Position numbers and translations under genes: made by a program. 64,000 nucleotides of DNA from Polynucleobacter parvulilacunae (GTDB taxonomy: Bacteria > Pseudomonadota > Gammaproteobacteria > Burkholderiales > Burkholderiaceae), in contig NZ_JACVPW010000003.1 in the NCBI RefSeq assembly GCF_018881715.1, forward strand, positions 62,001 to 126,000. Reading direction: 5' to 3'. How positions within the stretch are numbered: the stretch's first letter is position 1; each line of letters opens with the position of its first letter. The notes beneath the pieces are model-generated. The model was given only the letters and a program-made list of their open reading frames with translations, did not search any database and was not told where the DNA came from. Shown here piece after piece: positions 16,801 to 25,747 of the stretch.

Positions 16801-17352
16801 TTATTGGCGTAGCAGGGCATCAATTTTGCCTTTAACTTCATTACTATCGATATTCTCGATGGCGCCTATCCATACCCCTTCAATCTTTCCGCTTTTGCTG
16901 ACAAGGAAGGTGGTGGGTAAGCCGCGCGCTTTCCAGGACTTATAGACGGTGCTATTGCGATCGAGCAATATTTCAACACTGTTTTCTGAAAAGCCATTTC
17001 CTTTAAGAAACTGCGTGATGCGTGGTTTCATTTCAGCAAGGTTCACTGCCAACACTACTAGGCCTTTAGAGCCATAGTTTTGCTGTAACTGGGCAAGCTC
17101 TTCAAATTCTTCACGGCAAGGTTCACACCAACTTGCCCAAAAGTTCACTACAACAACCTTGCCTTTGAGGTTCCCTATATCAACCTGTTTGCCTAATAGA
17201 TTGTTTAGTTGTAGCGGTGGAGCTATTTGAGGCAATCCCAACTGAGCAGGCAGACGCCACTCAGCCTCAGCAGAAAAACTAGTAAGCGCAAGCAAAGAAA
17301 AAACCAGCGTAAGAATAAATTCTCGCGCTGGCTTAGATATCAACAACATCAT
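16801..17352 (-). CDS. TlpA-family periplasmic thioredoxin-like protein
   Basis: The start is the ATG at 17352. Longer frames would overlap the transglutaminase gene, and MMLLISKPAREFILTLVFSLLALTSFSAEA is a good signal peptide or anchor. The 183-residue protein has the redox motif WASWCEPC (C76 and C79) and a typical TlpA/ResA fold: LKGKVVVVNFWASWCEPCREE, GLVVLAVNL, and cis-Pro in GLPTTFLV. It would reduce disulfides in the periplasm, for example in cytochrome c maturation. It is 16 bases downstream of the transglutaminase gene and probably cotranscribed with it. Confidence 0.88.
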   Translation of the reverse strand: MMLLISKPAREFILTLVFSLLALTSFSAEAEWRLPAQLGLPQIAPPLQLNNLLGKQVDIGNLKGKVVVVNFWASWCEPCREEFEELAQLQQNYGSKGLVVLAVNLAEMKPRITQFLKGNGFSENSVEILLDRNSTVYKSWKARGLPTTFLVSKSGKIEGVWIGAIENIDSNEVKGKIDALLRQ

Positions 17353-17368
17353 GTTTATCACTGATGCA

Positions 17369-18478
17369 TTAGCCAATACGTCTGCTGGTAATTTTGTATT
17401 TGAAATTATCTGGGTCAAGAGAGTCAAAGCGACCTTCAGTATTTTCAGCCTGTGGATACATTAAGAATGGAATCTCACCTTTACTGCCAAGCTTGGAGCC
17501 AGGCAATGCAATGTCGTGATCATAGTTGTATGCCATCCAGTTCATTTCCCAATTACCAAAGAGGTAATCACGAATAGCGATCACTTTTGGATCAGTAACA
17601 GCTAAGCCACCAGTCTCTTCAAGAATGACTTTACGAACGTCTGCTGGATCTACCGGTACCCAACCGAAGCCTGAGGCATAGAACTCGGCACGGCAGTGTT
17701 GTGCCTTAGTGATATCGCCACCTTTACCTAAGCTCTTATAGCCACGTGCGGAATCCGCAATACGAATACCGTATACATCACGCGCAGGTAATCCAGCTGA
17801 ACGTGCAAGCGCTACAAAGACTGCATTGATATCGGCACATTTGCCGCCCAGGTTATTAGTCTCCAACATCAACTTCACATCGCCTTGTCCGCAACCGCGG
17901 GTTTTAGGATTCCGATGGGTGTTGTCCACTACCCAGTTATAAATAGCCTTGGCTTTATCTATATCGCTCGCATTGGCTGGAAGTTTGGCAAGCGCCTCTT
18001 GTGCTTTTGCTTTTACGATGCCATCAGTTGGCAGGTATTTAGTAGGGCGCGTCCAAAAACGTTGCTCTTCTTTTGATAGTTTTAAAGTTGGATTTGGTGT
18101 GGCAAGCTCAAGATTGCGATTGCGTGTGCTAACCAAGATTGAAACTTTCACAGAATGGTTGGTAGCAGCAGAATCCCATTTTGTCCAAACCATGCGCGCT
18201 TGTTTGTTTGGCGTTTCATACATCTGGTTAACGGCTTTGGGATCGCTTGCTTCAGAGCGGATGGCAATGGTGCGGAAATAATCCGTGTCTAAAACTAGTG
18301 GCAATGGAACCCAGCTCTGTGCAATGCCTTTTGGCGACTCTAGATTGACTTCGGTCACGATCTCATAAGTAGTCCACTCAAGTGAAGATTGTGCAAATGC
18401 TGAAGAAATAGGGCCAAGTGATGGAAGCGCTAAAGCGCCAACGATTGTTTTAATGGCCGAGCGGCGGGAGGTAGTCAT
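17369..18478 (-). CDS. Exported transglutaminase-like protein
   Basis: This 369-residue protein begins with a twin-arginine-type signal (TSRRSAIKTIVGALALPS) ending at SAFAQ. An N-terminal beta-rich region of about 110 residues follows. The transglutaminase/protease core then has a complete triad: C214 in GGKCADIN, H261 in QHCRAEFY and D277 in VPVDPADV. Such proteins act as proteases, amidases or crosslinkers and are often cell-wall linked. The substrate is unknown. The adjacent TlpA-family thiol protein suggests the catalytic Cys may need to be kept reduced outside the cytoplasm. Confidence 0.85.
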   Translation of the reverse strand: MTTSRRSAIKTIVGALALPSLGPISSAFAQSSLEWTTYEIVTEVNLESPKGIAQSWVPLPLVLDTDYFRTIAIRSEASDPKAVNQMYETPNKQARMVWTKWDSAATNHSVKVSILVSTRNRNLELATPNPTLKLSKEEQRFWTRPTKYLPTDGIVKAKAQEALAKLPANASDIDKAKAIYNWVVDNTHRNPKTRGCGQGDVKLMLETNNLGGKCADINAVFVALARSAGLPARDVYGIRIADSARGYKSLGKGGDITKAQHCRAEFYASGFGWVPVDPADVRKVILEETGGLAVTDPKVIAIRDYLFGNWEMNWMAYNYDHDIALPGSKLGSKGEIPFLMYPQAENTEGRFDSLDPDNFKYKITSRRIG

Positions 18479-18548
18479 ATTGATGAGATTTTTTCAAAAG
18501 GTTAAACAAATTATTTCTTAAATATATAAGGGTATTTTAGCGAATCGC

Positions 18549-19838
18549 TTAGCGGTTAAAGCTTTTTTTGGGCGGGCTGCTGCGCTTTGCTGGAGCTTTC
18601 TTGGCTGGGGCGCTACCCGCACCAGCAGGTCTTGGTTTTCTAGATTGCTGGTGCTGCTGGCTGCGCAGCTGGATCGGTTGTGCGACCGCATTAGGATCGG
18701 GCTCAAATCCGGCGATTACTTCCTGCGGCAATTTTTGCTTAATGAGTTTTTCAATATCTCTGAGCATCTGGTGTTCATCTACGCATACTAAGGACACAGC
18801 TACACCATTGGATCCAGCGCGACCTGTACGTCCAATGCGATGCACGTAGTCTTCGGAGACATTCGGAAGATCGTAATTCACTACATGGGGAAGTTGGTCG
18901 ATATCAATACCGCGCGCAGCAATATCGGTAGCAACCAATGCAGTTAATTTGCCAGCCTTGAAGTCGGCCAATGCTTTAGTGCGAGCAGATTGACTCTTGT
19001 TGCCATGGATGGCCATGCTGGTAATGCCGTCCTTCTCCAGTTGGGTTACTAACTTATTGGCGCCATGTTTAGTGCGAGTAAAGACCAGCACTTGCTTCCA
19101 GTCATTACTCTTAATGAGATGAGCTAAGAGTGGATGTTTCTTGGTTCTATCTACTGGGTGTATCAATTGCGCAATCGCCTCATTGGCGCTATTACTGCGA
19201 GCCACTTCAATTAACTCTGGTGCATTTAATAGGCCATCGGCCAATGCTTTGATCTCAGTAGAAAAGGTTGCAGAGAATAGAAGGTTCTGACGTTTCTTAG
19301 GAAGTGCGGCCAAGATTTTCTTAATATCACGCAAGAAGCCCATATCGAGCATGCGATCTGCTTCATCCAGAACCAAAATTTCTATGTCATTGAGCGAGAC
19401 GCAATTTTGTGACATCAAATCCAATAGGCGACCTGGCGTAGCAACCAAAATATCTAATCCACCAGCAATGGCTTTAATTTGTGGGTTAGCGCCAACACCA
19501 CCAAAGATCACGGTGGACTTTAAGCCTGTGTACTTGCCATAGGTCTCAACAGATTCTTGAACTTGAGCCGCCAGCTCTCGTGTTGGCGTGAGGATCAAGA
19601 CGCGCAGTAGGCGTTTGCCTGAACTTGCTTTGGTAGAACTTAAGCGCTGCAGAATTGGTAGGGTAAAGCCAGCGGTTTTGCCTGTACCAGTTTGTGCTGC
19701 CGCTAAAAGATCGCCACCTTTGAGAACGGCTGGAATCGACTTTGCTTGAATCGGGGTGGGGCTGGTGTAGCCCTCTTCTGCAATAGCGCGAAGAATGGGT
19801 TCTGATAAACCAAGATCTGTAAATAACATAGGAGCCAA
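18549..19838 (-). CDS. rhlE: DEAD-box RNA helicase, RhlE type
   Basis: This 429-residue ATP-dependent RNA helicase has all core motifs in order: FTDLGL and Q-motif [13 protein letters not shown] (48-55), [28 protein letters not shown] with RMLDMGF, SAT, the domain-2 motifs [12 protein letters not shown], and HRIGRTGR. The short basic C-terminal tail ([17 protein letters not shown]) is typical of the RhlE subgroup and likely binds RNA non-specifically. It would unwind structured RNA in mRNA decay or ribosome assembly. It is monocistronic between the transglutaminase gene and the dioxygenase gene on the same strand. Confidence 0.9.
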   Translation of the reverse strand: MAPMLFTDLGLSEPILRAIAEEGYTSPTPIQAKSIPAVLKGGDLLAAAQTGTGKTAGFTLPILQRLSSTKASSGKRLLRVLILTPTRELAAQVQESVETYGKYTGLKSTVIFGGVGANPQIKAIAGGLDILVATPGRLLDLMSQNCVSLNDIEILVLDEADRMLDMGFLRDIKKILAALPKKRQNLLFSATFSTEIKALADGLLNAPELIEVARSNSANEAIAQLIHPVDRTKKHPLLAHLIKSNDWKQVLVFTRTKHGANKLVTQLEKDGITSMAIHGNKSQSARTKALADFKAGKLTALVATDIAARGIDIDQLPHVVNYDLPNVSEDYVHRIGRTGRAGSNGVAVSLVCVDEHQMLRDIEKLIKQKLPQEVIAGFEPDPNAVAQPIQLRSQQHQQSRKPRPAGAGSAPAKKAPAKRSSPPKKSFNR

Positions 19839-19972
19839 TAATGTATTGACCCGTATTCAACGTACTTAAAAATCGACTATCCCGGTCAATGGGGTGAGCT
19901 GCCACGCTAGAGCGTTTGCAGTAAGAGGCTCTATTTTAAGTCATCAACCCCAATGACTGAAGAATTAGCGGA

Positions 19973-20551
19973 TTAAGCTGGATTCCAGAGGTTTGGTACA
20001 GCGGTATTGGCATAACCGGAGACAAACGATTTTTCTGCTCCAGTGACGGGATCAAATACCGAGCGATGAATGCGGCCAATATTGCCACCATAGACATGAA
20101 TGCTGATCGAAGTCTGATCGTTCAAGCTATTTTCGACCACGTGAATGTCATGCGTATCTGGCGAGACAGTGTCGACCTGCCCAGGCGAGTTAATACATGC
20201 ATCTCCAGCTTTGAAGCTCCCATCTGCCTGGCGATAGTAGGGTGTACCTGTTTCTTTGCCTCGCAACTGACCGATCATTCCCCAAACTGTGTGGTTGTGT
20301 AAAGGCGTTTTTTGTCCTGGACCCCAAACAAAGCTCACAATAGAAAATCGATCTAATGGATCTGCGTACAAGAGGTACTGCTGGTAATACTGTGGATGGG
20401 GCTTGGTAAATGCTTCTGGCAACCAATCATCGACTGTAATGAGTTTCTCCAGCATCTTTTTGCCGTCAGTAAAAACAATTTCTTCGCTTGGTTGTTTCTC
20501 AAGCAGGACGCTGAGTTCTTTAACAAAGGTCAATAATTTACCGTCAGACAT
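19973..20551 (-). CDS. Thiol (cysteine/3-mercaptopropionate-type) dioxygenase
   Basis: I place the start at ATG 20551, which has a GGAG ribosome-binding site 7 bases upstream. An ATG at 20572 overlaps the thioesterase stop and is possible. The 192-residue cupin matches the cysteine-dioxygenase family. It carries the iron ligands in TPLHNHTVWG (two His spaced by one) and a third His in DTHDIHVVEN. The W-G following the HxH motif resembles the bacterial 3-mercaptopropionate-type branch, which lacks the Cys-Tyr crosslink of animal enzymes. It would oxidise a small thiol to the sulfinate. It is translationally close to the thioesterase gene upstream. Confidence 0.8.
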   Translation of the reverse strand: MSDGKLLTFVKELSVLLEKQPSEEIVFTDGKKMLEKLITVDDWLPEAFTKPHPQYYQQYLLYADPLDRFSIVSFVWGPGQKTPLHNHTVWGMIGQLRGKETGTPYYRQADGSFKAGDACINSPGQVDTVSPDTHDIHVVENSLNDQTSISIHVYGGNIGRIHRSVFDPVTGAEKSFVSGYANTAVPNLWNPA

Positions 20552-20571
20552 TTTTTTCTCCGTTGCAGACA

Positions 20572-21003
20572 TTACTCATCCTGGAATACACAATCAGGCC
20601 ATGCCTTGGGTTTGAGCGTGTTGGTATCAACGCAAACGATATGAAGTACAGCGCTCGCAATCACTTGGAATTCTTCGCTATCAGGCAGCTTTCTTTGTGC
20701 AGTCTGTTTAACAGTCACCTGAGTGCGACCGCGATGCTCAATCACTTGGTCTATGTAAAGCAGGTCATCTAGACGTCCTGGTTTATAGAAGTTCATTGTG
20801 AGTTCGCGTAACGGCATCACCATGGTAAATTCATTCGCAAGCTTAGTGGGGCTCAGGCCGCGTTGAGCAAGCCACTCTGCACGACTGCGTTCAAAGATCT
20901 CCAGATAGCGTCCGTGATAAACAAAACCCGCTGCATCAGTATCGGAATAGCAAACGCGATGCGTGTAGATAAAAGTCGGATTATTTGAGTGGATAGTGGT
21001 CAT
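20572..21003 (-). CDS. Acyl-CoA thioesterase, 4-hydroxybenzoyl-CoA/YbgC type
   Basis: This 143-residue hot-dog fold protein has the active-site signature YSDTDAAGFVYHGRYLEIFE, in which Asp and the following His-containing loop hydrolyse the thioester. Later RAEWL and the strand ELTMNFYKPGRLDD fit YbgC/4-hydroxybenzoyl-CoA thioesterases. The acyl group is not identifiable. The gene stop overlaps the alternative start of the dioxygenase by one base, and the GNAT gene upstream ends 6 bases away, so the three form an operon. Confidence 0.85.
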   Translation of the reverse strand: MTTIHSNNPTFIYTHRVCYSDTDAAGFVYHGRYLEIFERSRAEWLAQRGLSPTKLANEFTMVMPLRELTMNFYKPGRLDDLLYIDQVIEHRGRTQVTVKQTAQRKLPDSEEFQVIASAVLHIVCVDTNTLKPKAWPDCVFQDE

Positions 21004-21009
21004 TGCTTG

Positions 21010-21447
21010 TTAAGTCAAATTGGGTAATAGGAGAATCATATTACGATGGGGAATGCCTGCCTCATCATAGATATCCCCTTGTGCCTGAAAGCCCAGTTTT
21101 TCATAAAAAGGGATGGCGGTCAGCTGGGCGTGCAGGGTGATCGTTTTTGCTCCTTGAGAGATAGCTAGCTCAACTAGTTTTTCTAGGATTTGCTTTCCTA
21201 TGCCCATGCCCCTAAATTGAGCCAGGACAGCCATACGCCCAATTTGAGTTTGACCATCACCTAAATTCACCAGCCTTCCCGTGCCAACACATAGAGCATC
21301 CTGGTAGGCTAGGGCATGGGCAGCAGGTAGGTCAAATTCGTCTAATTCAAGCTCAGCTGGAACCTTTTGCTCATCAATGAAGACTGTTTGGCGCACCCCA
21401 AAGGCATCTGTCTTGGCCTCTTTCCAGGTTTTAATTAGTATTTCCAA
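21010..21447 (-). CDS. GNAT-family N-acetyltransferase
   Basis: This 145-residue protein has the GNAT acetyl-CoA loop RMAVLAQFRGMGIGKQILEKL, with motif QxxGxG/A realised as RGMGIGK, and the later HAQLTAIPFYEKLGFQAQG segment typical of the ElaA-like branch. The substrate is unknown. Translation appears to start at a TTG (LEILIKTWKEAK); I see no in-frame ATG nearby. It heads the GNAT, thioesterase, dioxygenase operon. Small distance to the divergent gene at 21618 suggests the promoter lies in 21448-21600. Confidence 0.8.
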   Translation of the reverse strand: MEILIKTWKEAKTDAFGVRQTVFIDEQKVPAELELDEFDLPAAHALAYQDALCVGTGRLVNLGDGQTQIGRMAVLAQFRGMGIGKQILEKLVELAISQGAKTITLHAQLTAIPFYEKLGFQAQGDIYDEAGIPHRNMILLLPNLT

Positions 21448-21617
21448 GGTGACGGGATCTCAAATTGCAGTCAATGACCCCAATTTACCAAAGAAGGGGG
21501 TTGTTTAGCCTGTGCATATAGTTCGATAACGCACAAAAAGTACCTATTTCCATGGTTACAATGAATTGTGGCTCTGTATTGAGCCCATCTAAACCTTTTA
21601 CTCAATTAGGAGTTATC

Positions 21618-22199
21618 TTGAAGAAATCTTTATTGGCTGGTCTATTTGCTGCAGTAGGCGTTACATTTGCAAGCTCTGTATTTGCACAATTGCCTGCAAA
21701 AATGTTGCCTTTGGCGGCTGACGTTGTGGTTTTAAGTGCAACTGTTGATTCAGTAGATGCTAAAAAGCGCATCGTTGTATTGAAAGATGCCAATGGTAAT
21801 TTGGCGCAAATGAATGTTGCGAAATCAATTAATGATTTGGATAAAGTTAAAAAGGGTGATGTGTTCTTGGTTGAGCATGCACAAGCAGTTGCAATTGGTT
21901 TAACTGCTGTTGGTAAAGATCAAAAGCCAGGCGTCTCTGGTGTTCGTTCAGTTGTGATCGCTGGCAAAGGTTCTGCCAAGCCATTTGAAGAAACTACAGA
22001 GACTGTTTATGCAACTGTAAAGATTTCAACAATTGATCAAAAGACACGTATCGTGACTTTCACATTGCCAAGCGGTGAGAAGCAAAAAGCTAAAGTAGAT
22101 CCATCCGTTCTTGGTCTTGAGAAGTTCAAAGCTGGTGATGACGTCATGATTGAGTTTGTTGACGACACAGCAATTGGCTTTGTGACACCTAAGAAATAA
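21618..22199 (+). CDS. Secreted protein with two repeated beta domains
   Basis: I take the start as a TTG (21618) preceded by TTAGGAG 4 bases upstream. From there the chain begins LKKSLLAGLFAAVGVTFASSVFAQ, an ideal signal peptide. The longer open frame from 21552 lacks this. The 193-residue product contains two similar halves of about 60 residues. One reads VVLSATVDSVDAKKRIVVLKD with later KKGDVFLVEHAQAVAIGL; the other reads VYATVKISTIDQKTRIVTFTL with later KAGDDVMIEFVDDTAIGF. This looks like an internal duplication of an OB/SH3-like beta domain. I do not recognise a named family. Probably periplasmic. Confidence 0.7.
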   Translation: MKKSLLAGLFAAVGVTFASSVFAQLPAKMLPLAADVVVLSATVDSVDAKKRIVVLKDANGNLAQMNVAKSINDLDKVKKGDVFLVEHAQAVAIGLTAVGKDQKPGVSGVRSVVIAGKGSAKPFEETTETVYATVKISTIDQKTRIVTFTLPSGEKQKAKVDPSVLGLEKFKAGDDVMIEFVDDTAIGFVTPKK

Positions 22200-22242
22200 G
22201 CATCAAATAGTACTAACTCGCTGGGTAGTCCACCAGCAATAA

Positions 22243-22267
22243 AAAAGCCCGCCTCTGCGGGCTTTTT
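22243..22267. terminator. Bidirectional Rho-independent terminator
   Basis: A 10-bp stem (AAAAGCCCGC at 22243-22252 with GCGGGCTTTT at 22257-22266) has a CTCT loop and A/T runs on the outside. It separates the secreted-protein gene at 21618 from the convergent receptor gene at 22285. Confidence 0.88.
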
Positions 22268-22284
22268 CTTTATGGCATGAGGTT

Positions 22285-23109
22285 TTATTTCTTAGCATTT
22301 GGAAAGAAGAGTTGCTCACCATCAATTTTGTAGCTGGCAATGACATCCTGACCATTCTTGGAAATAAGCCAATCAATAAATTCTTGACCTTGTGCTTTTT
22401 TCACATAGGGGAATTTCGCTGGATTGACTAACATCACGCCGTACTGATTAAAGAGTTTTGGATCGCCTTGTACTAAGATGACAAGATCACCACGATTCTT
22501 GAAGCTAAGCCAGGTGCCACGGTCAGCCAAGATGTAGCCATTCATTGCTGATGCTGTGTTCAGGGCGGGACCCATGCCCGAGCCTGTTTCTTTATACCAA
22601 GCTTGGCTAGCGGAAGGGTTGATACCGGCGCCTTTCCAGTAACGAAGCTCAGCAGCATGTGTGCCACTTTTATCTGCACGAGATACAAAAGGCGCTTGAG
22701 CTGCAGAAATCTTTTGGAACGCTGCTTGAATATCTTTTCCGCCACCTACTTTTGCAGGATCTGATTTAGGTCCAATGAGAACGAAGTCGTTGTACATCAC
22801 TTCGTAGCGTTTGGTCGAATAACCTTCCTCAACGAATTTTTCTTCAGCAGGCTTGTCATGAACAAAGACGACATCCGCGTCTCCACGACGACCAATGTCC
22901 AGCGCTTGTCCAGTTCCTACGGCAACCACTTTTACCTCAATGCCAGCCTTCATCTTGAAAATAGGCAGCATGTAATTAAATAGGCCAGATTGCTCGGTAG
23001 AGGTAGTGGAGGACACCACAATACTTTTTTCTTGGGCGTAGGCCTGAAGTGATCCAATAGATAAGGCTGCTAGGGTCGTCAGGAATAGTTTGCGAATCAT
23101 TTTTTTCAT
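22285..23109 (-). CDS. TupA-like tungstate/oxyanion-binding periplasmic protein
   Basis: This 274-residue receptor resembles TupA, the tungstate receptor. After a signal peptide (KLFLTTLAALSIGSLQAYAQ) it starts with IVVSSTTSTEQSGLFNYMLPIFK, whose TTSTEQSG loop is the oxyanion-binding N-terminus. It continues with VKVVAVGTGQALDIGRRGDADVVFVHDKPAEEKFVEEGYSTKR and the conserved MYNDFVLIGPKSDPA. No tupB or tupC genes lie nearby. It is divergent from the regulator at 23186, which has a matching ligand domain, and the two share a short promoter region. Tungstate versus molybdate preference cannot be decided from sequence. Confidence 0.8.
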   Translation of the reverse strand: MKKMIRKLFLTTLAALSIGSLQAYAQEKSIVVSSTTSTEQSGLFNYMLPIFKMKAGIEVKVVAVGTGQALDIGRRGDADVVFVHDKPAEEKFVEEGYSTKRYEVMYNDFVLIGPKSDPAKVGGGKDIQAAFQKISAAQAPFVSRADKSGTHAAELRYWKGAGINPSASQAWYKETGSGMGPALNTASAMNGYILADRGTWLSFKNRGDLVILVQGDPKLFNQYGVMLVNPAKFPYVKKAQGQEFIDWLISKNGQDVIASYKIDGEQLFFPNAKK

Positions 23110-23185
23110 GGCTGCACTCTAGGTAGTTGATTAAATGTCTATCATCGCATACATTAATACTTATTGAATATGCAAAAAATTACAT

Positions 23186-24208
23186 ATGCAGATTGAAGTT
23201 AGACCAACCCTCATCGTGAAGACCAAAGCCGAAGGAAGAAGCTCGGTAGACCTCATTTGGCTTGCTCAGATGCTCCAGGACATTGGCAGTGGCAGCTCCT
23301 TGGTTGTTGCCAGCAAAAAATCGGGCACGTCATATAGGGGTGCCTGGGGTAAATTAAATCAAGTTGAAGATGAATTAGGTATTCCGCTGATTGTTCGGAC
23401 AAAAGGGCATGGATCTAAGCTGACTGAATTTGGTAGATTTCTAATTCAGTTCATTGAGGATATGCAAGCCGGCTATCTTAAGCACGACGCACAGTACCAT
23501 GACCTACTGGTAAAAGAAATTAAGAAAATACAAAAGTCGGAAAGTGTACGTTGGAAATTTTTCTCTAGTAGCGATTCAATCATTCAAAAGGCTACAGGAG
23601 AAATCACAGGCATTGAACTCAAAATTGCTGGGTCAGGCGAATCTCTTGAGAGGCTGCTTAATAACGAAGCACATATTGCCGGATACCATGTATCCGATCC
23701 AAAGAGCTCAAAGGCAATCTACCAGCGCTTATCAAAAAACAATATCGAGATATATCCAGTAATGAAGCGTACCCAAGGATTAATCGTCAAAAAGGGAAAC
23801 CCACTGCATATTCGTTCGGTTGAGGATTTGGTGGGTAAAAAGATTCGTTTCATTAACCGACAGATTGGCTCCGGAACCCGATTGCTATTAGATAACTTGC
23901 TTATGGAGGAAGGGATCGATCCGATGGAGGTCAACGGCTACCTGTATGAAGAATTTACCCATTCAGCCGTGGCTAACGCCATACTTGCTGGTAAGGCTGA
24001 TGTCGGTTTGGGGGTGAAGAATGTTGCCTTAGAAAATGGTTTGGGTTTTGTGCCCCTAAAAGATGAAATATTCTTTATCGCGATGCATAAAGAAATGGTG
24101 GCCCAATCAGCCTCCTCTAAATTGATACGCAAGATCAGAAGTTCTTCTGGAGAGACGCCAGGATATAAAGCGGTTAGCCTTAATAGACAAATACAGGAAT
24201 GGCTATAG
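23186..24208 (+). CDS. ModE-type HTH fused to periplasmic-binding-like domain
   Basis: This 340-residue protein has an N-terminal winged helix-turn-helix of ModE/LysR type (SVDLIWLAQMLQDIGSGSSLVVASKKSGTSYRGAWGKLNQVE), with the wing around RTKGHGSKLTEFG. A domain related to PBP/TupA receptors follows (EIYPVMKRTQGLIVKKGNPLHIRSVEDLVGKKIRFINRQIGSGTR). It lacks a signal peptide, so it acts in the cytoplasm as a one-component sensor, probably for molybdate or tungstate. It is divergent from the TupA-like gene and followed 4 bases later by a frame containing modA. I infer control of both. Confidence 0.75.
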   Translation: MQIEVRPTLIVKTKAEGRSSVDLIWLAQMLQDIGSGSSLVVASKKSGTSYRGAWGKLNQVEDELGIPLIVRTKGHGSKLTEFGRFLIQFIEDMQAGYLKHDAQYHDLLVKEIKKIQKSESVRWKFFSSSDSIIQKATGEITGIELKIAGSGESLERLLNNEAHIAGYHVSDPKSSKAIYQRLSKNNIEIYPVMKRTQGLIVKKGNPLHIRSVEDLVGKKIRFINRQIGSGTRLLLDNLLMEEGIDPMEVNGYLYEEFTHSAVANAILAGKADVGLGVKNVALENGLGFVPLKDEIFFIAMHKEMVAQSASSKLIRKIRSSSGETPGYKAVSLNRQIQEWL

Positions 24209-24257
24209 TTTTGTGGAGTCTTTTTACTATCGCCGAATCCACTGGAATGGATTACAT

Positions 24258-25013
24258 ATGATCATGCGACTCCTTTTCTTACTGGCAACACTTTGCTTCT
24301 TTAATGCTAATGCATTTGCGCAGGTATCGACTGTCGCAGTTGCTGCAAATATGAAAGATGCATTTACAGAGATTGCTGCTGCTTATAGAACTCCGGGCAA
24401 GCCAGAAATGAGGGTGATTTATGGTTCCTCCGGTAATTTCACCACGCAAATTCTGAATGGCGCTCCATTTAATTTGTTTATTGCGGCTGACGAACATTTT
24501 CCGCTCGAGTTGTATAAAAATGGCAAGACAGTGGATGAGGGGGCTGTGTATGCCATTGGTAAATTAGCCATCATTACTAAAACATCTTCCGGCATTCAGT
24601 TGCTGGATAGCAAAGCAGATATGGCAAAGGCGATTACCAAAGCCAATAAGGTTGCGATTGCTAAGCCTGAGCTTGCGCCCTACGGTAGGGCAGCGGTTCA
24701 GTATTTAAAAGCAGAGGGTCTTTGGGATCTCGCAAAAGATAAGCTGGTTTATGCCGACAATGTTGGTGCCGCAACAACTTACGTGGTGAGTGGTGCGGCT
24801 GATATTGGATTTACAGCCTTTTCGCTAGCTAAGTCACCTGAGCTTGCAAGGCAAACAAGCTTCTTATTGGTTGATCCCAAGCTCTATGAACCCATTAAGC
24901 AGCGCATGGTGCTTATCAAGGGCGCACCTCAAGAGGTGGCTGAGTTATATCGATTTATGCAAGGCTCTCAAGCAAAATCCATCCTGCAAAAATACGGTTA
25001 CACCACCCCTTAG
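24258..25013 (+). CDS. modA: Molybdate-binding periplasmic protein
   Basis: The start ATG 24258 begins the signal peptide MIMRLLFLLATLCFFNANAFAQ. An open GTG frame begins earlier at 24213. The 251-residue protein is of the ModA class. It shows VSTVAVAANMKDAFTEIAAAY, GSSGNFTTQILNGAPFNLFIAADEHFP (the anion-binding loop), NKVAIAKPELAPYGRAAVQYL and GAADIGFTAFSLAKSP. ModB and ModC genes are absent here, unlike the usual modABC order. It lies directly downstream of the ModE-PBP regulator. A transporter that uses this receptor would have to be encoded elsewhere. Confidence 0.82.
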   Translation: MIMRLLFLLATLCFFNANAFAQVSTVAVAANMKDAFTEIAAAYRTPGKPEMRVIYGSSGNFTTQILNGAPFNLFIAADEHFPLELYKNGKTVDEGAVYAIGKLAIITKTSSGIQLLDSKADMAKAITKANKVAIAKPELAPYGRAAVQYLKAEGLWDLAKDKLVYADNVGAATTYVVSGAADIGFTAFSLAKSPELARQTSFLLVDPKLYEPIKQRMVLIKGAPQEVAELYRFMQGSQAKSILQKYGYTTP

Positions 25014-25049
25014 TTCCCTTCTTTAGTTCATCACTTAGTTATTTCCTAA

Positions 25050-25676
25050 TTACTTAGGTGCTCTCATGTATTGAAGCATTTCTTGTAGAGCCTCCTTGGG
25101 CGACTTGCGTAGCTGCTCAACAACTGCCTCATAGTCCTCTGTGGGACGGTTCTGACTAAGCTTAAATTTTCCAAGCAAACTCGTGATATCAATCTCAATG
25201 CCGATGATGGCTTTGAGCATGGTCTGCACATACTCCTCAGGGGCATCATCTAGCTTCCATGTTGACTGATAGCTGGGCTCATGAATATTAGTCATTTTCG
25301 AGACATGACTTCTAAGCCATTGCGGATCCTCAATTAACTTGATAGTGCCTTGAGCGTGCACTGCGGCATAGTTCCATGTTGGAACTACTTTTCCGCTCTC
25401 TTGTTTCGATGGATACCAAGAGGGGGTTACGTAAGCATTGGGTCCATTAAATATTGCAGTAACGGATGCATTATTACTACTCGCAACTTTGGTGAGTGGA
25501 TTCATCTTGGCAACATGGCCATAGAGCTTAGTTTTATCCTCACTCAACATCAGTGGGAGGTGGTTAACTTCAAGATGGCCATCTAAATTACCCGCGATGA
25601 TGGCAAGAGGGTACTCGGAAATCAGTTGAGCCAGTACTGCGGAATCTTCAACGAGAAAATGTTTTGGTAGGTACAT
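25050..25676 (-). CDS. PaiB-type FMN-binding protein
   Basis: This 208-residue protein matches the PaiB/FMN-binding negative regulator family. It opens with MYLPKHFLVEDSAVLAQLISEYPLA, then GHLEVNHLPLML, YGHVAKMNPLTK, AIFNGPNAYVTPSWYPSKQESGKVVPTWNY, and a C-terminal KFKLSQNRPTEDY. These are the conserved flavin-binding segments of the split-barrel fold. Despite the name, few members are proven transcription regulators. It is monocistronic, between modA and the outer-membrane gene at 25748. The FMN role is family knowledge. Confidence 0.85.
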   Translation of the reverse strand: MYLPKHFLVEDSAVLAQLISEYPLAIIAGNLDGHLEVNHLPLMLSEDKTKLYGHVAKMNPLTKVASSNNASVTAIFNGPNAYVTPSWYPSKQESGKVVPTWNYAAVHAQGTIKLIEDPQWLRSHVSKMTNIHEPSYQSTWKLDDAPEEYVQTMLKAIIGIEIDITSLLGKFKLSQNRPTEDYEAVVEQLRKSPKEALQEMLQYMRAPK

Positions 25677-25747
25677 AGGAGGCTAAGTAGAATGATGGGA
25701 AAAGGATTGTATTTAATAAGAACATAGCAGAGATTGAAACCTTTTTC

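Noticed and set aside
20530..20572. ATG 20572 as start of the thiol dioxygenase
   Set aside because: Possible, but ATG 20551 has the clear GGAG ribosome-binding site, so it is preferred.
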